This document shows, piece after piece, positions 44,248 to 54,710 of a stretch of 64,000 bases of DNA. Location: assembly GCA_009823395.1 (NCBI GenBank), contig CM020517.1, positions 16,027,501 to 16,091,500 of the forward strand, read 5' to 3'. A program made the position numbers and the translations under genes. The stretch comes from Thamnaconus septentrionalis (taxonomy: Eukaryota > Chordata > Actinopteri > Tetraodontiformes > Monacanthidae). A model generated the notes under the pieces. It was not told the origin of the DNA. It was given only the letters and a program-made list of their open reading frames with translations, and ran no database searches. Position 1 is the stretch's first letter. The number at the start of each line of letters is the position of its first letter.

Positions 44248-45565
44248 GCCGTCATGAGTTTTCTATTATTTGCGTTTGACTGGAGATTATTGAAAGTCTA
44301 ATATCTGGTTACGCGTCCTCTGCCCCGGCCTCCCTGCTTCTGGCTTCACTTCGCTGGGCCTCACACTCGGCAGGGAATTTTCAACGGGCTTCATGTAAAC
44401 ATGTTAATTTGAAAAAGGAGGGGAAATCTTTCGCACACAACTTTCCTATTAATACGCGTGACAGCGGCGGGCCATGTGTTTTCGTCAATTTTACAACTTC
44501 TCTTTCATTTGGAGCTTCTGTGCGAAGCGACTTTTTTTTTTCCTTCCTTTTTATTTATCAGTGGCTTTTGTTTTGGCGTTCGATGGTAAACTCACGGCTG
44601 ACTCATTCACGTTTCGAGTTTCTCTTTGTCGCACGTGTCTGTCGGGCCACTCGCCGACCTTTTTAGGTCTCGTACAAGCGAGCGGGCCGCCACTCAGAGA
44701 TCCTTCCCAAAAAAATAACCCTCGCCGCGACTGCGATGAGGCATGGCGCGTTACTCACACACACACACACACACACACACACAAGCCATCGCTTCCATTC
44801 ATGCCGCGCAATAAGCCAAACGTATAAAAGCGTTCCCACCCTAATAAACTAAGGCCTTATTTCTCAGCCACAAAGGAAGCTGGCTCCCGACGGCCCAACG
44901 CCGTAAAAAGCCGAGCCTGGTGTAAAACCGCCTGCAGGGAAACTCAGTGGCCTTCTTCCCTGCCGATGCCGAGGGAAACGCGGCGACAGATAGCGGGCCC
45001 AGGATCTGACCCACCACGCACCACCAGCTGGTATAAACCAGGTGCCCCCACCCACGAAAGCCCCCCACCTGATGCAAATAGCGCCCATACGTCTGTCCTG
45101 CCTCACAGGGTGAAAGTCCACTGCTTTTTTTGGAGCTGGCTGCTTTAAAAACACACACACACACACTCACACGTGCACACACCTACGCACGCACACAAAC
45201 TAACAGCGTGCGCCTCGGAGGAGCTCGTCTTTTTTCATTCTGATTAAACGGCGGCTGCGCCGAGTGAAGGTTAGCAGGTGTAGCCTCGTTTTGTGGTTAT
45301 TATCAGTGAACGGGTGCAGCGGCAGCGGCACTGCGAGTCTGCATCAGATTAACGGCCCGTTGACGTAAAAGAAGCTCCCCGTCTCTCTCTCTCTCTCTCG
45401 CTTTACTCTTTTTCGCGTTTCGTAGCCAAGTCATCGTCAAAGCGATTAGCTTCCAACCCCCCGCCATTGGAGAAGAATAGCCGCCGCCCCGCCCCCCCGG
45501 ACGCCACAAGAATGGCAGCTGCTCTGCTTATCGGCTCCCTCTGCCACTGTTGTTCACTGGATGTC

Positions 45566-45569
<4 letters not shown>

Positions 45570-45611
<42 letters not shown>
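45570..45611. repeat. (GT)21 microsatellite
   Basis: A pure GT tract. Further GT tracts lie at 45833-45862 and 47463-47494. Confidence 0.95.
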
Positions 45612-45614
<3 letters not shown>

Positions 45615-45831
45615 CGTGCTTGTGTGTGCGCGTGCACGAGTGTCTCTCGTCTCTCGAGCTTCGGCTCAGGACTGAGGTTTCTGAGGTGAGCCGTTCTCTC
45701 ACTTCTCACGCGATGTGCATCTGATGTTGCACATCACATGCTTACATGTGCTCTCTGTCTGCACTGCCAGGCGCTGAAATGTGTTTCCAATGTAAAGTCA
45801 TGTAAAGCCAATATAACACCTAGAGTGTAAC

Positions 45832-45865
<34 letters not shown>

Positions 45866-45910
45866 GGGTTTAAGGGAGTTAATCTGCTGATATTTTAATT
45901 ACACACCAGT

Positions 45911-46316
45911 AGCTGCGTTTCCTTTACAGTTTATCGCAAATAAAAGCAGTGTTTTTAAAATTTCAACAAATTACAATTTTGATTTGCAGGAGTTTCCATT
46001 GAATGGTGTGAAGCACATAAACCGTAATTCTTGTAAATCTCGTGGGACGAGATTTTACGAGAATTACGTTTGCTTTTGTTTGTTTACGTTTGTTTGCTGT
46101 CAAGAATGGTTGTTATATTTTTCTATTTGATTACTTGTAAAAAAAATATTACGTCTCCTCCTCCGTCCAAACATTATGCGCCATTTTCAAAAGTGTTTCC
46201 ATGACACTTTAGCGATATTTGAGAGGTTTTTCCAAATGTAGCTGTTTCCATTACCTGTTTTTTTTTATTGTGATATTTAGGTTTCGCGCAATTCAAGAGG
46301 TAATGAAAACGCAGCT
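45911..46316. mobile_element. MITE copy 1, AGCTGCGTTTCC ends
   Basis: The left end AGCTGCGTTTCCTTTAC and the right end GTAATGAAAACGCAGCT are inverted repeats. Internal blocks (TTTGCAGG.GTTTCCATTGAATGG, GTCTCCTCCTCCGTCCAAAC and GAGAGGTTTTTCCAA) are shared with the copy at 54048-54501. AGT flanks both ends, which may be a 3-bp target duplication. There is no transposase. Confidence 0.75.
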
Positions 46317-47460
46317 AGTGACACTGGTGAAGCCTCACCCAAAGAGAAATTTCAAAAAACATTTTTGTATTGGCTGTATTATTACAAATCTAGAATAATG
46401 TTAGAGAGGTTTTTAGGTGATCTAGAAGTAAGTATAAGTTAAGTAACCCAGACATATTATAGTCCTCTGATTTTTTTCAACCAATTCTTTTCTATTTTAG
46501 TTTGATTTGAGTCGTGAAAGGAAAATCCAAATTGCTTTGCGTCTGTAATGCAAGTTGTTAAACTAACCGCTGGGGTATTTTGCTTACACGAGGTAGTCCT
46601 AATTTGGAATCCTCTCAGATTGAACCGGGCTATTTAATGACCGTCAGCCTTTGTTCCCCTGCAGTTTGGTTCCAGTCTCCTGACAGAACCAATTGTAAAG
46701 GATATTGCATATTCTCTAATGATTTCCAATGGATAATTACAGCTTTAAACGCACGTTTCCTCTCTCTCTCTCTCTTTGGACCTACGTCTTTTTTTCTTTT
46801 TTCCTCTCCTACATTCGGTCTCCGCTCCCTGGTAGGGTTGGAAATTAAAATCAGGCCGCCCAAAGGAACACATTACATTGGAGTTTGGCATGACTCGCGA
46901 GGCTGATGAACAGCTCGCAAGAGGCCCGGGATCAGTGACGCCCTTAATCTGCAAACAGCAAACAGATAAAGGAGACACAGATTTCCAGCTTTTTTTTATG
47001 GAGGGGAGGGAAAGAAATAAAGAAAACCCGGGTGGAAGGAGGCCCGAGCCTCTTGTCGGGAGGAAACGATAGATGCCAAGGGGGGGGGGGGGTGTCTGCT
47101 AGAAGCTGTGAGAACACTGGGACGTCAACCTCTTGTCGCTGCGGTTCCAGCGGAGGATATCGGGGGGGCTGGCCGGGGTGTGGAGGGGAGGGGTGGAGTA
47201 GTTTGTTCTCATGCGAGAGACAGATGTAGCGAGCGTGTGGGCCTCGGCTGTCTCCGTCCTGCGACTGCATGTCTGCGCGCGAGGCTCCAGAGATTTTTAA
47301 GATATCCTCTGCAAACAATTATGAGCTGGTAGTGCTTCTCCTGCGGCTGCCTCTAATTAACGCAGCGACGAGGCCCTTAATTGGGAGGCAGACCTTGTTT
47401 TCGAGCCGCTGCATTTTGGGGTGGCCGTCGCGGCGGTCGCGTGACGAATAGCGGGGGACT

Positions 47461-47497
<37 letters not shown>

Positions 47498-48636
47498 GTG
47501 GGGGGTGATAGCAGTGAGAGTCAAGGCCCCCATCGTGTCGTCAGGCTGGCAGCAGCCTCCGAGATCGACCAGAGTGGAAACCCCGTCCGTCGCCTTGGAA
47601 CGCTCGAAGTCGACTGGGTCAAAGTTTCTCCGACTTTTTTATTCGATACTTAAGAGCCTCGTTATTTGCGCAGGGGAAAAAAAAAAGACGGGGCGCCTGA
47701 TTGGATTCGCCATGGCAACAAATGGCTCCTCCAGCGAGGCCCCCGGGCGTTAAGCGTCTGCTGCGAGTATAGTGCACTCACCTCACCGCACAGACCAAAA
47801 GTACCTCCTGGAAGTAAAGCAGAGTGAGACGGCCTAATATGTTTTTTTCTTTGTTGTTTTGCCCCCCCTCCCCTCCACCCACCATTCTCTTTTACTGTAT
47901 TGCTGTGTTCCAGTAAAGGGCTGAGTCGCGCGGAGCCCGCTAACTCGCATTCTCGCGACGGGAGTTTGCGCTCTGTAATGAGTGTCTGTGGTGAGGATCC
48001 CATTATGCCGCTACTCCATCACATCCTGCGGAGAAAGACGGGAGTGGGCGAGGAAGAGGAAGAGAGGCATTTAAGAAGCGTGTCAGTCGAGTGGGGCTTG
48101 CCCTGCGCAGAGCGAGGCGGGCCCTGCTGCTGCTGCTGCTGCTGCTGTGTGGACGCAGAGAGACCAACGTGTTCGCACAACCAAAGGGAACCAGGAGCGG
48201 AGCAGCTCCCACATGTGAACACGCTTGTTTTTTGGTTGCTGCTTTGGCTCAGAGCCTTGTCAAATACACCGAACCCCCGAGCTGAGGATGGATTGGATGG
48301 GAGGAAGAAGAGAAGAGAGGAGGAAGAGTGGGGAGGATGTTGAATGGTGCCTCGATGATTGAATGCTTTTGTAATGATGGTGGGCAAATTTATTTTCTGG
48401 TTTGTCTCATGCATTTATTTTGTGATGAAGAAGCCACCTGTGTGGTGCACGCAGCTGCATGCAGTTGGAAAGCAGCAGAGCGTCTCCCTCGTTTTTTTTG
48501 TTTGTTCCTCCAAAGTGTTAAGTTTGGGTTCACTACGGTAGCTGCTGTGATCGGCTGCTCTGTGAAGAGAGAGAGGAGGAAGAGGTGGAGGAGGAGGAGG
48601 AGGAGGAGGAGGAGGGAGGTCAAAATCGGCACTCAC

Positions 48637-48735
48637 CCCTGAGCAGACCGCCGCCGCCGTAGCTGGAGAAGGAGTCAAAGATGCTGTTGGACGCCATCGG
48701 GCGGAGGGGGGAAGAGCTCGCTGGCTGCAGCCGAC
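48637..48735 (-). CDS. runx3: runx3 P1 coding exon (long-isoform N-terminus)
   Basis: ATG at 48697-48695 encodes MASNSIFDSF followed by SSYGGGGLLR, then one base (G) before the donor GTGAGT. Mammalian RUNX3 P1 starts MASNSIFDSFPTYSPTFIR, so the first ten residues are identical and the tail has diverged into a Gly4-Leu-Leu-Arg stretch. The phase matches the internal acceptor in the P2 exon (26928), giving [11 protein letters not shown]. Upstream is an excellent acceptor (CCACCATCCTCCAG before 48735), implying that the 5' UTR begins in a separate non-coding exon. The coding part is 61 nt (48697-48637); the other 38 nt are 5' UTR. Confidence 0.9.
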
Positions 48736-48840
48736 CTGGAGGATGGTGGAGGGAGAGAGGGCGCCGGTCAAGTCGCAGAAAATGTGAGGAAGGAGCGAGA
48801 AAAAAGGGACGACGGCGACAACGGGGTGGTTGGGCTGGGA

Positions 48841-48902
48841 GGGGGCGGGGGGTGGCGGAGGTGGGGGAGGGGGTGGAGAGGTGGGGGACGGGGGTGGGGG
48901 AG
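48841..48902 (+). other. G-rich tract, potential G-quadruplex
   Basis: Many runs of three or more G with short spacers occur on the plus strand, opposite the runx3 sense strand, about 150-200 bp upstream of the P1 start codon. Confidence 0.5.
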
Positions 48903-49013
48903 TGAAACTCCTGGAGCTCGCAGGCGCTCTGCTACCAAGAATCTGGGGGTTTGTGACTACCACAGGAATTCCCAAGCCGCAGAAGCTTGCAGAGAGCACA
49001 GCGGCATGAGCTC

Positions 49014-49014
<1 letters not shown>

Positions 49015-49061
<47 letters not shown>
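49015..49061. repeat. (CAG)15 trinucleotide repeat
   Basis: Fifteen uninterrupted CAG units followed by CAA on the plus strand, so CTG repeats in the runx3 transcript. The repeat lies about 320 bp upstream of the P1 start codon. The plus-strand polyglutamine frame starting just before it has no gene-like context and is not called as coding. Confidence 0.97.
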
Positions 49062-49062
<1 letters not shown>

Positions 49063-49099
49063 GAGTCGTCTTCTTCTACTACTTCTTCTACTTCCTTTC

Positions 49100-49101
<2 letters not shown>

Positions 49102-49147
<46 letters not shown>
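49102..49147. repeat. (GT)23 microsatellite
   Basis: A pure GT tract only about 40 bp from the (CAG)15 tract, separated by a TCT/ACT-rich stretch. Confidence 0.97.
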
Positions 49148-49153
<6 letters not shown>

Positions 49154-49352
49154 AGGAAGGAAAGATGGTCAGAGGGAGACGCGACAACGGGAGGAGACAC
49201 GGGGCGATGATGTGCAACTACCGAGGCTGCAGGTGGACTCACAGAGGGCTGCAGATGAATGAGGGGTGAGGAGGAGGAGGAGGAGGAGGAGGAGGAGGAG
49301 GTTTGGTGGGGGCGGGGGGATGGGGGTGAGGGAGGGAGGGAGGAGGCCCTAC

Positions 49353-49700
49353 CTTTACAGGAGACCCGGTCGACGGCGGCGGCGGAGGAGTTGGTCCGGC
49401 GGCGGTGGCGGCGAGCGCCCTGGGTTTGTGGTCCTCCGTGGCGCTGAAGCTCTGAGGTTTCTCTGGGTTCCTCTCAGCAGCAGCAGCAGGCGGCCCGGCC
49501 CCCGGTCTGGTCTGGTCTGGTCTGGTCTGCCTCGGCTCAGCTCGGCTGTCCTCTCCTCCTCCCCCCACCGCTAGTCAGAGGCTGCGAAGCCACAGTGCAT
49601 CTGCATCCTCCTCGCCATTCTCCAAACAGAGAGACGCACACACGTGCTCCTCTGAGTGGTGGAGCCCACGTCACATGTCATGTGAGGTCACCGGGCCTCT
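49353..49700 (-). promoter_or_regulatory. runx3: putative non-coding first exon and P1 promoter region
   Basis: This is GC-rich sequence upstream of a donor (AAAG/GTAGGG). On the sense strand it contains ACCACAAACCC (plus-strand TGTGGT at 49427-49432), a RUNX recognition site. Vertebrate RUNX P1 leaders are known for conserved RUNX sites that allow auto- and cross-regulation, so position and motif agree. There are five tandem GGTCT units at 49504-49529 and a CAG run near 49480. The transcription start is not visible. Confidence 0.45.
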
Positions 49701-49753
49701 CCCTCCCACCCTCCCTCCCTCCCACCCACCTCCTCACCCTCCCTCCCCTCCCA
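49699..49753 (-). other. C/T tract, G-rich on the sense strand
   Basis: Repeated CCCTCCC and CCCACCC words on the plus strand give at least eight G3 runs on the runx3 sense strand, a potential G-quadruplex or triplex about 1 kb upstream of the P1 start codon. Confidence 0.5.
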
Positions 49754-50809
49754 CCGTCTTCTTCTTCTTTGACCCCCCCTCCTTCTCCTCCCCTTTTTTT
49801 TTTGCTTCGTGAATTTGTTTTTCCTTCCCACAATCCTCCTCCGACATGCCACCTTCACTCGCCGTTGATTGGCTCACCCCAAAGTTTAGGAAATGTCCTG
49901 TTTTTTTTTCTTCTTTTGTCTTTTTTTTCTTCTTCGCCGAGGTTCACAAAGAGCTCCCGAAACCACGCCGGAGGGACGGGAGAGGCATTAGAACCTAATA
50001 ATCGTAAACACAGTCAGAGGAGAGGAACTGCAGAGGCTCAGATGATGAGGATTTTAAAAAGTGGCTGTGGCTTCTCCTTCTTCTGCTTCTTCTTCTTCTT
50101 CTTCTTCTTCTTCTCCTGCTGCTGCTGCTGCTGGGCAGCGTGAGCCGCGCCGCTGTTGACTGCGCAGCGTCGCGCTACTTCTGGATGCCTCACTGACTCA
50201 CTGCACATCTGTGTTTGCAAGAACCGGTGGTTTCGAGGCCTGCAAAAACCTCCACCCTCACTTACCACTTGATAGTATCGTAACACCGGTGTCATTAGAA
50301 GCGCCGTTGCCAGTTGCTCGACTCTCCCCCGTTCTCGGCTTACAGCCTCTCTGTCGGCCTCTGCGGGTCTCTCGTCTCACTTCGAAGGTTCCCAGAAGCC
50401 GCCATCGAACTCGTTTTGGCTCAAGGGAGTTCAGGAGGTTTTTTTGGTTTTTTTTTTTTTTTGCGAGTACCTGAGCTTCATGCCCGATTTGAAAAAAAAA
50501 ATAGCACAACCACTTTCCCCCGGCTGAGAGTACAAAGCAATTTAACCTGATTGTGGTTTTTCACACTTTTTTGATTTTCTTCTTGCACTGCAGCAGCCTG
50601 GTATGCAATTTGACGTTACAGTTGCTTTTTTATTTTACATATATGCATATATGTACAGACATATAGTCATTTTTTTAAACGCTAAATCTGTGTGGCACAT
50701 GCATCCGTCAAAAAACAGGAAATGAGTCATCCGTTATAAAAAGGAGAAATTAAGTATAAAGGAAATCGTCAACAGGCAGTCGCTCCTTAGTGCACGGGCC
50801 CGGCGGCGT

Positions 50810-50852
<43 letters not shown>

Positions 50853-51258
50853 CATACTCCGCCGTCGGGGCACGTGCACGCGTGCAAATCACTGACATTT
50901 GCAAACCTGCGGTATGTGCACTTCCTCTCTCCTTTCTCCCAACTCCCGGTGACACGCTGACCATGTCTGGCCTGTGGGACAGTGTGACCCAAACAAAACC
51001 ACCGTCTGGCCACTCATGTGACCTCGCGAACGCTCCCCCGCCGCTCGCCCAGTCACTCCCCTGCAACCCCTTCTCACCCCGACGTTGTGCTGCCAACGCC
51101 GCGGCGGCATCGTCCTCCTGCTGATTAGCAAACAAACTGCAGCAGCTGTTTGTACGTGTGTGTACAGTAAGGTGTTGTGACAGCCGGCACAAGTGTGTGT
51201 GTCTCTCTGCATGATGTGTGCGCGTTTGTGTAGGTGTGTGTCAGTGTGAGTGTGTGCA

Positions 51259-51292
<34 letters not shown>

Positions 51293-52890
51293 TGCACATG
51301 TATGTGTGTGTGTGTGTCCATCTGTGTGTTGTGTGTGTGTGTGTGTGTGTGTCAGTGAGGGAGAGAGCCGTTGCCTCTCTCTCTCTCTCTCTCTCCCCCT
51401 GGTCGGCCGCACTGGCCTGTAAATGAGCAGTTGCCGCTTGGTTCGGCGGCAGCGCGGCCTAAATGACACGGCGAGTCGGCGAGTGTGGCCGTGCGCTGAG
51501 GCCGCAGCCGCGGCTCCAGGCTTTTATCGGGCCGTCCACGCGGCCGCCGGCCGGCCTCTGGCTTAACCTCACGGCGGCGACGGCTTCCTCTTCTCACACC
51601 TCCGCCGCTGCCGCCTGCCCGCCGTGGCTCTGGTGGAGGAGCGGGCGGGCGGGGGGGGGGGCTGAGGTGCCCTGCCGAACGACAGGAAGTGTTCCCGCGC
51701 TCACTACTCACAGCAGAGCAGCCGAGCGTTGGCGCTGAGAATTTCTTTCTCTCTTTAGGAATAAAAACGAGTCGCTCTTCAGCATCATTTATGTTTTTGC
51801 GCCTCGTTCTCGGATCCTTGTTTCACGTCGCCGTTGCTCTCAGCGGAGCCCCGGGTTTGTTTGCGAGAGTTCACATTACAGGAGCTCGCGGTTCGTTTCA
51901 GCTCATCATCACTTTACGTCTTCAACCTGCGTGTGTATTCTTTATTTTTTATTTTTGCAAGCGATCCGTGCTGTTTTTTGTTTCCCAGATTTCATTTCGT
52001 CCTCCGCCGCCGCCGGCGGGCAGACGCAGACTGTTTCACATCATCGCCGGTTTCCTCGTTTCGTGCTCATTTGCGGCGAGAGACGTCGCCTCTGGATTTT
52101 CTCGATGAGGAATAGAGAAAAGTGAAACAAGTAAACGGGGCTTGTTGTGTAAGAAGTGGGACTCGGTTTCCACTGCAGCAGCAACCAAAGAGGTCCAGAG
52201 TTGAAGAGTAAAGGCCTCTTTTCCTCCGTCCTCGGGTTTTTTTTTGTTTTTTTTTGTTCTGTGTTTTTTCTCCTTTCTTTGTCTAGGTAAACATCTGCTT
52301 CATGTTTTGAAATGTATCTCATGGCTTTGCGCTGCCCATGACCGTGAGGGGAAAAATAGTCCGAAGATTATTGTGGCCGTCTTTCACTCGCTCTTTTATT
52401 TTTTTTTTTCTCTTCTCTTCCCCTGCCCGGACCTTGTTTATCAAGCCCCTGTATTTAAGCTTAATATAACTTCTGTTTTGCTGAGAAAACTGTGGTGGTT
52501 TAATCACTGTCAGTGGTCCTACGCCTCTCGGGCGTGGCCCGCCAGGCAAAAAGGACCCAGTGCGGTCGTGCGTCCAGCTGCAAAGGGGCTTATTTTGTGG
52601 TCTAAAAATTGCAGGCTTCCCCATATGTTCCCTATAAACGTGGAATGCAGCGTGGGACTTGAGGAGGCTTTTATAATGAAGTGGCCGTCATTGCATCAAA
52701 CACCACCGTGCTGCCTGCCTGGCTGCCTCTGGGACGGGCCATCTCCAGCAGCCCTCTCCTGGCCTTCCGTGCGCAGCTCCAGCGGTGTCTCACCAGCTCA
52801 CTCACACCTCATACTGGCCATTGTCTTTAATTATATTACGCCACTGCCTGCGGTGAGTGGTGCCCCTCCCCCTCCCCAGCCCTCCCGTCC
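49754..52890. other. intergenic region upstream of runx3 P1
   Basis: No gene is recognised. It holds T-rich runs, a compound CTT/CTG tract (50077-50133), GT tracts (50813-50846, 51255-51292, 51302-51352), a CT tract near 51375 and a CpG-rich stretch at 51.4-51.7 kb. Confidence 0.6.
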
Positions 52891-52892
52891 AG

Positions 52893-53133
52893 CTCTTTTC
52901 TGATTATGGTGGACTTGCCTGCGCAAGTTGAGAGCGTGCATTTCCAACATCCATCCATCCATCCATCCATCCATCCATCCATCCACCCATCCATCCATCC
53001 ATCCATCCATCCTACTCTTCTCTGATTATGGTGGACTTGCCTACACAAGTTGAGAGCGTGCATTTCCAACATCCATCCATCCATCCATCCATCCATCCAT
53101 CCATCCATCCATCCATCCATCCATCCATCCATC

Positions 53134-53202
<69 letters not shown>

Positions 53203-53867
53203 CATCCATCCATCTATCCATCCATCCATCCATCCATCCATCCACCCATCCACCCACCCACCCATCCATCCATCCATCCATCCATCCATCCAACTCTTCT
53301 CTGATTATGGTGGACTTGCCTGCGCAAGTTGAGAGCATGCACATCCATCCACCCATCCATCCATCCATCCATCCATCCATCCATCCATCCATCCATCCAT
53401 CCATCCATCCATCCATCCATCCATCCATCCATCCATCCATCCATCCACCCATCCATCCATCCATCCATCCACCCATCCGTCCATCCATCCATCCATCCAT
53501 CCATCCATCCATCCATCCACCCATCCATCTATCTATCCATCCACCCGTCCATCCATCCATCCACCCATCCATCTATCTATCCATCCACCCGTCCATCCAC
53601 CCGTCCATCCATCCATCCATCCATCCCCCCACCCATCCATCTATCTATCCATCCACCCATCCATCCACCCATCCATCCATCCATCCATCCATCTATCTAT
53701 CCATCCACCCATCCACCCATCTATCCATCCATCCATCCATCCAACTCTTCTCTGATTATGGTGGACTTGCCTGCGCAAGTTGAGAGCATGCACATCCATC
53801 CACCCATCCATCCATCCTTCCATCCATCCATCCATCCATCCACCCATCCATCTATCTATCCATCCAT

Positions 53868-53903
<36 letters not shown>

Positions 53904-53922
53904 CCATCCATAGATCCATCCA
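52893..53922. repeat. complex (CATC)n/(CTAT)n array with four 57-bp spacer copies
   Basis: Long CATC runs, with one CTAT block at 53134-53200, are interrupted by a segment containing TCTGATTATGGTGGACTTGC and CAAGTTGAGAGC at 52893-52950, 53011-53070, 53291-53345 and 53742-53795. Copies 3 and 4 are almost identical, 451 bp apart and each followed by a CATC run, so that pair looks like a higher-order duplication. The array runs into a LINE 3' end at its right side. Long Ile/His/Pro/Ser frames are artefacts. Confidence 0.9.
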
Positions 53923-54710
53923 TTTTCAATACCCGCTTCTTCCTGAACTCAGGGTCACAGAGGTCTGCTGGAGCCTCTCCCAGCTGTCATAGGGCGAAGG
54001 CAGGGTGACACCCTGGACAAGTGGCCAGTTCATCACAGGGCCACATAAGCCCTGTTTCCATAGTTTTTCACAAAATAGAATTTCAACAAAGTACAATTGC
54101 AATTTGCAGGTGTTTCCATTGAATGGTGTGACGTGCATAAGCCGAATTACATTTGCTTTTGTTTGTTTATGTTTTATGGTTGTTATGTTTTTCTCTTTGA
54201 TTACTTGTGAAAAATATTCCGTCTCCTCCTCCGTCCAAACGTAACGCACCATTAGCACTTGAAGTGAACTGGTCACATGACCCCGTACGTCACGTCCACT
54301 GACGTATAAATGCGGAAAAAGTGTTTCCATGACACTTTTGCGATATACCTCTATATGGATACGTCTGAAAAACCACCTCATGAGAGCGAAAACCTTTTAG
54401 CCATATTTGAGAGGTTTTTCCAAGTTTAGGTGTTTCCATTATCAGTTTTTTATTGCTATATTTAGGTTTTGCGCAATTCTAGGGCGAATGGAAACGCAGC
54501 TGTAGAGAGACAAACCATTCACACTCACACACAAACCTACGGGCAATTTATAGTTCCCAATTTGACTCACATGCATGTTTTTGGACTGTGGGAGGAAGCC
54601 GGAGAACCCGCAGAGAACCCACGCATACACGGGGAGAACATGCAAACTCCACACAGAAAGGTCCAAGTTCCGGAATCCGAACCCACGACCTTCTTGCCTT
54701 CTTGCACAAA
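53915..54710 (-). mobile_element. L2-like (Maui-type) LINE 3' end, interrupted by a MITE
   Basis: The block beginning CCATTTTCAATACCCGCTTC and including CTGGACAAGTGGCCAGTTCA, then CAAACCATTCACACTCACAC, TGCATGTTTTTGGACTGTGG and GGGGAGAACATGCAAACTCC, is the reverse complement of a 3' region very common in fish genomes. I believe it is from an L2-clade LINE whose tail is (GATG)n; the adjoining CATC array fits that. It lacks any reverse transcriptase frame. The continuity CCACATA...GAGACAAAC is broken by a MITE at 54048-54501. The exact family name is uncertain. Confidence 0.6.
54048..54501. mobile_element. MITE copy 2, nested in the LINE fragment
   Basis: The ends AGCCCTGTTTCCAT and ATGGAAACGCAGCT are inverted repeats, and the internal blocks are shared with 45911-46316. 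At 454 bp it is longer than copy 1, with an extra internal segment containing TGACGTATAAATGCGG. It divides an otherwise continuous LINE sequence, so it inserted later. Confidence 0.75.

Larger units (their letters stand above)
27981..48636 (-). other. runx3 P1-P2 intron
   Basis: This intron is about 21 kb of non-coding sequence. It is A/T rich at 28-33 kb. It contains a promoter-like motif cluster (35258-35476), CA tracts (36140-36191, 36462-36499), a 486-bp hAT element (36629-37114), a CT tract (42064-42106), a (CA)/(TA) tract (42443-42505), a ZNF143-like site (42812-42830), CT and AC tracts near 44216 and 44754, a MITE (45911-46316), and GT tracts at 45570, 45833 and 47463. In mammals this intron holds runx enhancers; homeodomain-like TAATTA and GATA-like words near 46.9-47.4 kb could belong to such elements, but I cannot establish conservation. 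No second gene was recognised. Confidence 0.75.
48736..49352 (-). other. putative P1 5'-UTR intron with simple repeats
   Basis: This stretch lies between the acceptor before 48735 and the donor AAAG/GTAGGG at 49353/49352. It contains G-rich plus-strand runs (48841-48902), an ACCACA RUNX-type word (48959-48964), (CAG)15 (49015-49059), (GT)23 (49102-49147) and (GAG)n (49268-49301). Intron status is inferred from the splice sites alone. Confidence 0.45.

Noticed and set aside
48784..49269. Plus-strand frame with 16 glutamines, an apparent polyQ protein
   Set aside because: It is the translation of (CAG)15 and (GT)23 opposite the runx3 leader; there is no domain, splice context or codon signature.
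53028..53913. Long Ser/Ile/His/Pro open frames and the Met/Asp/Gly/Trp frames opposite
   Set aside because: They are translations of the (CATC)n array, which lacks stops in several frames.
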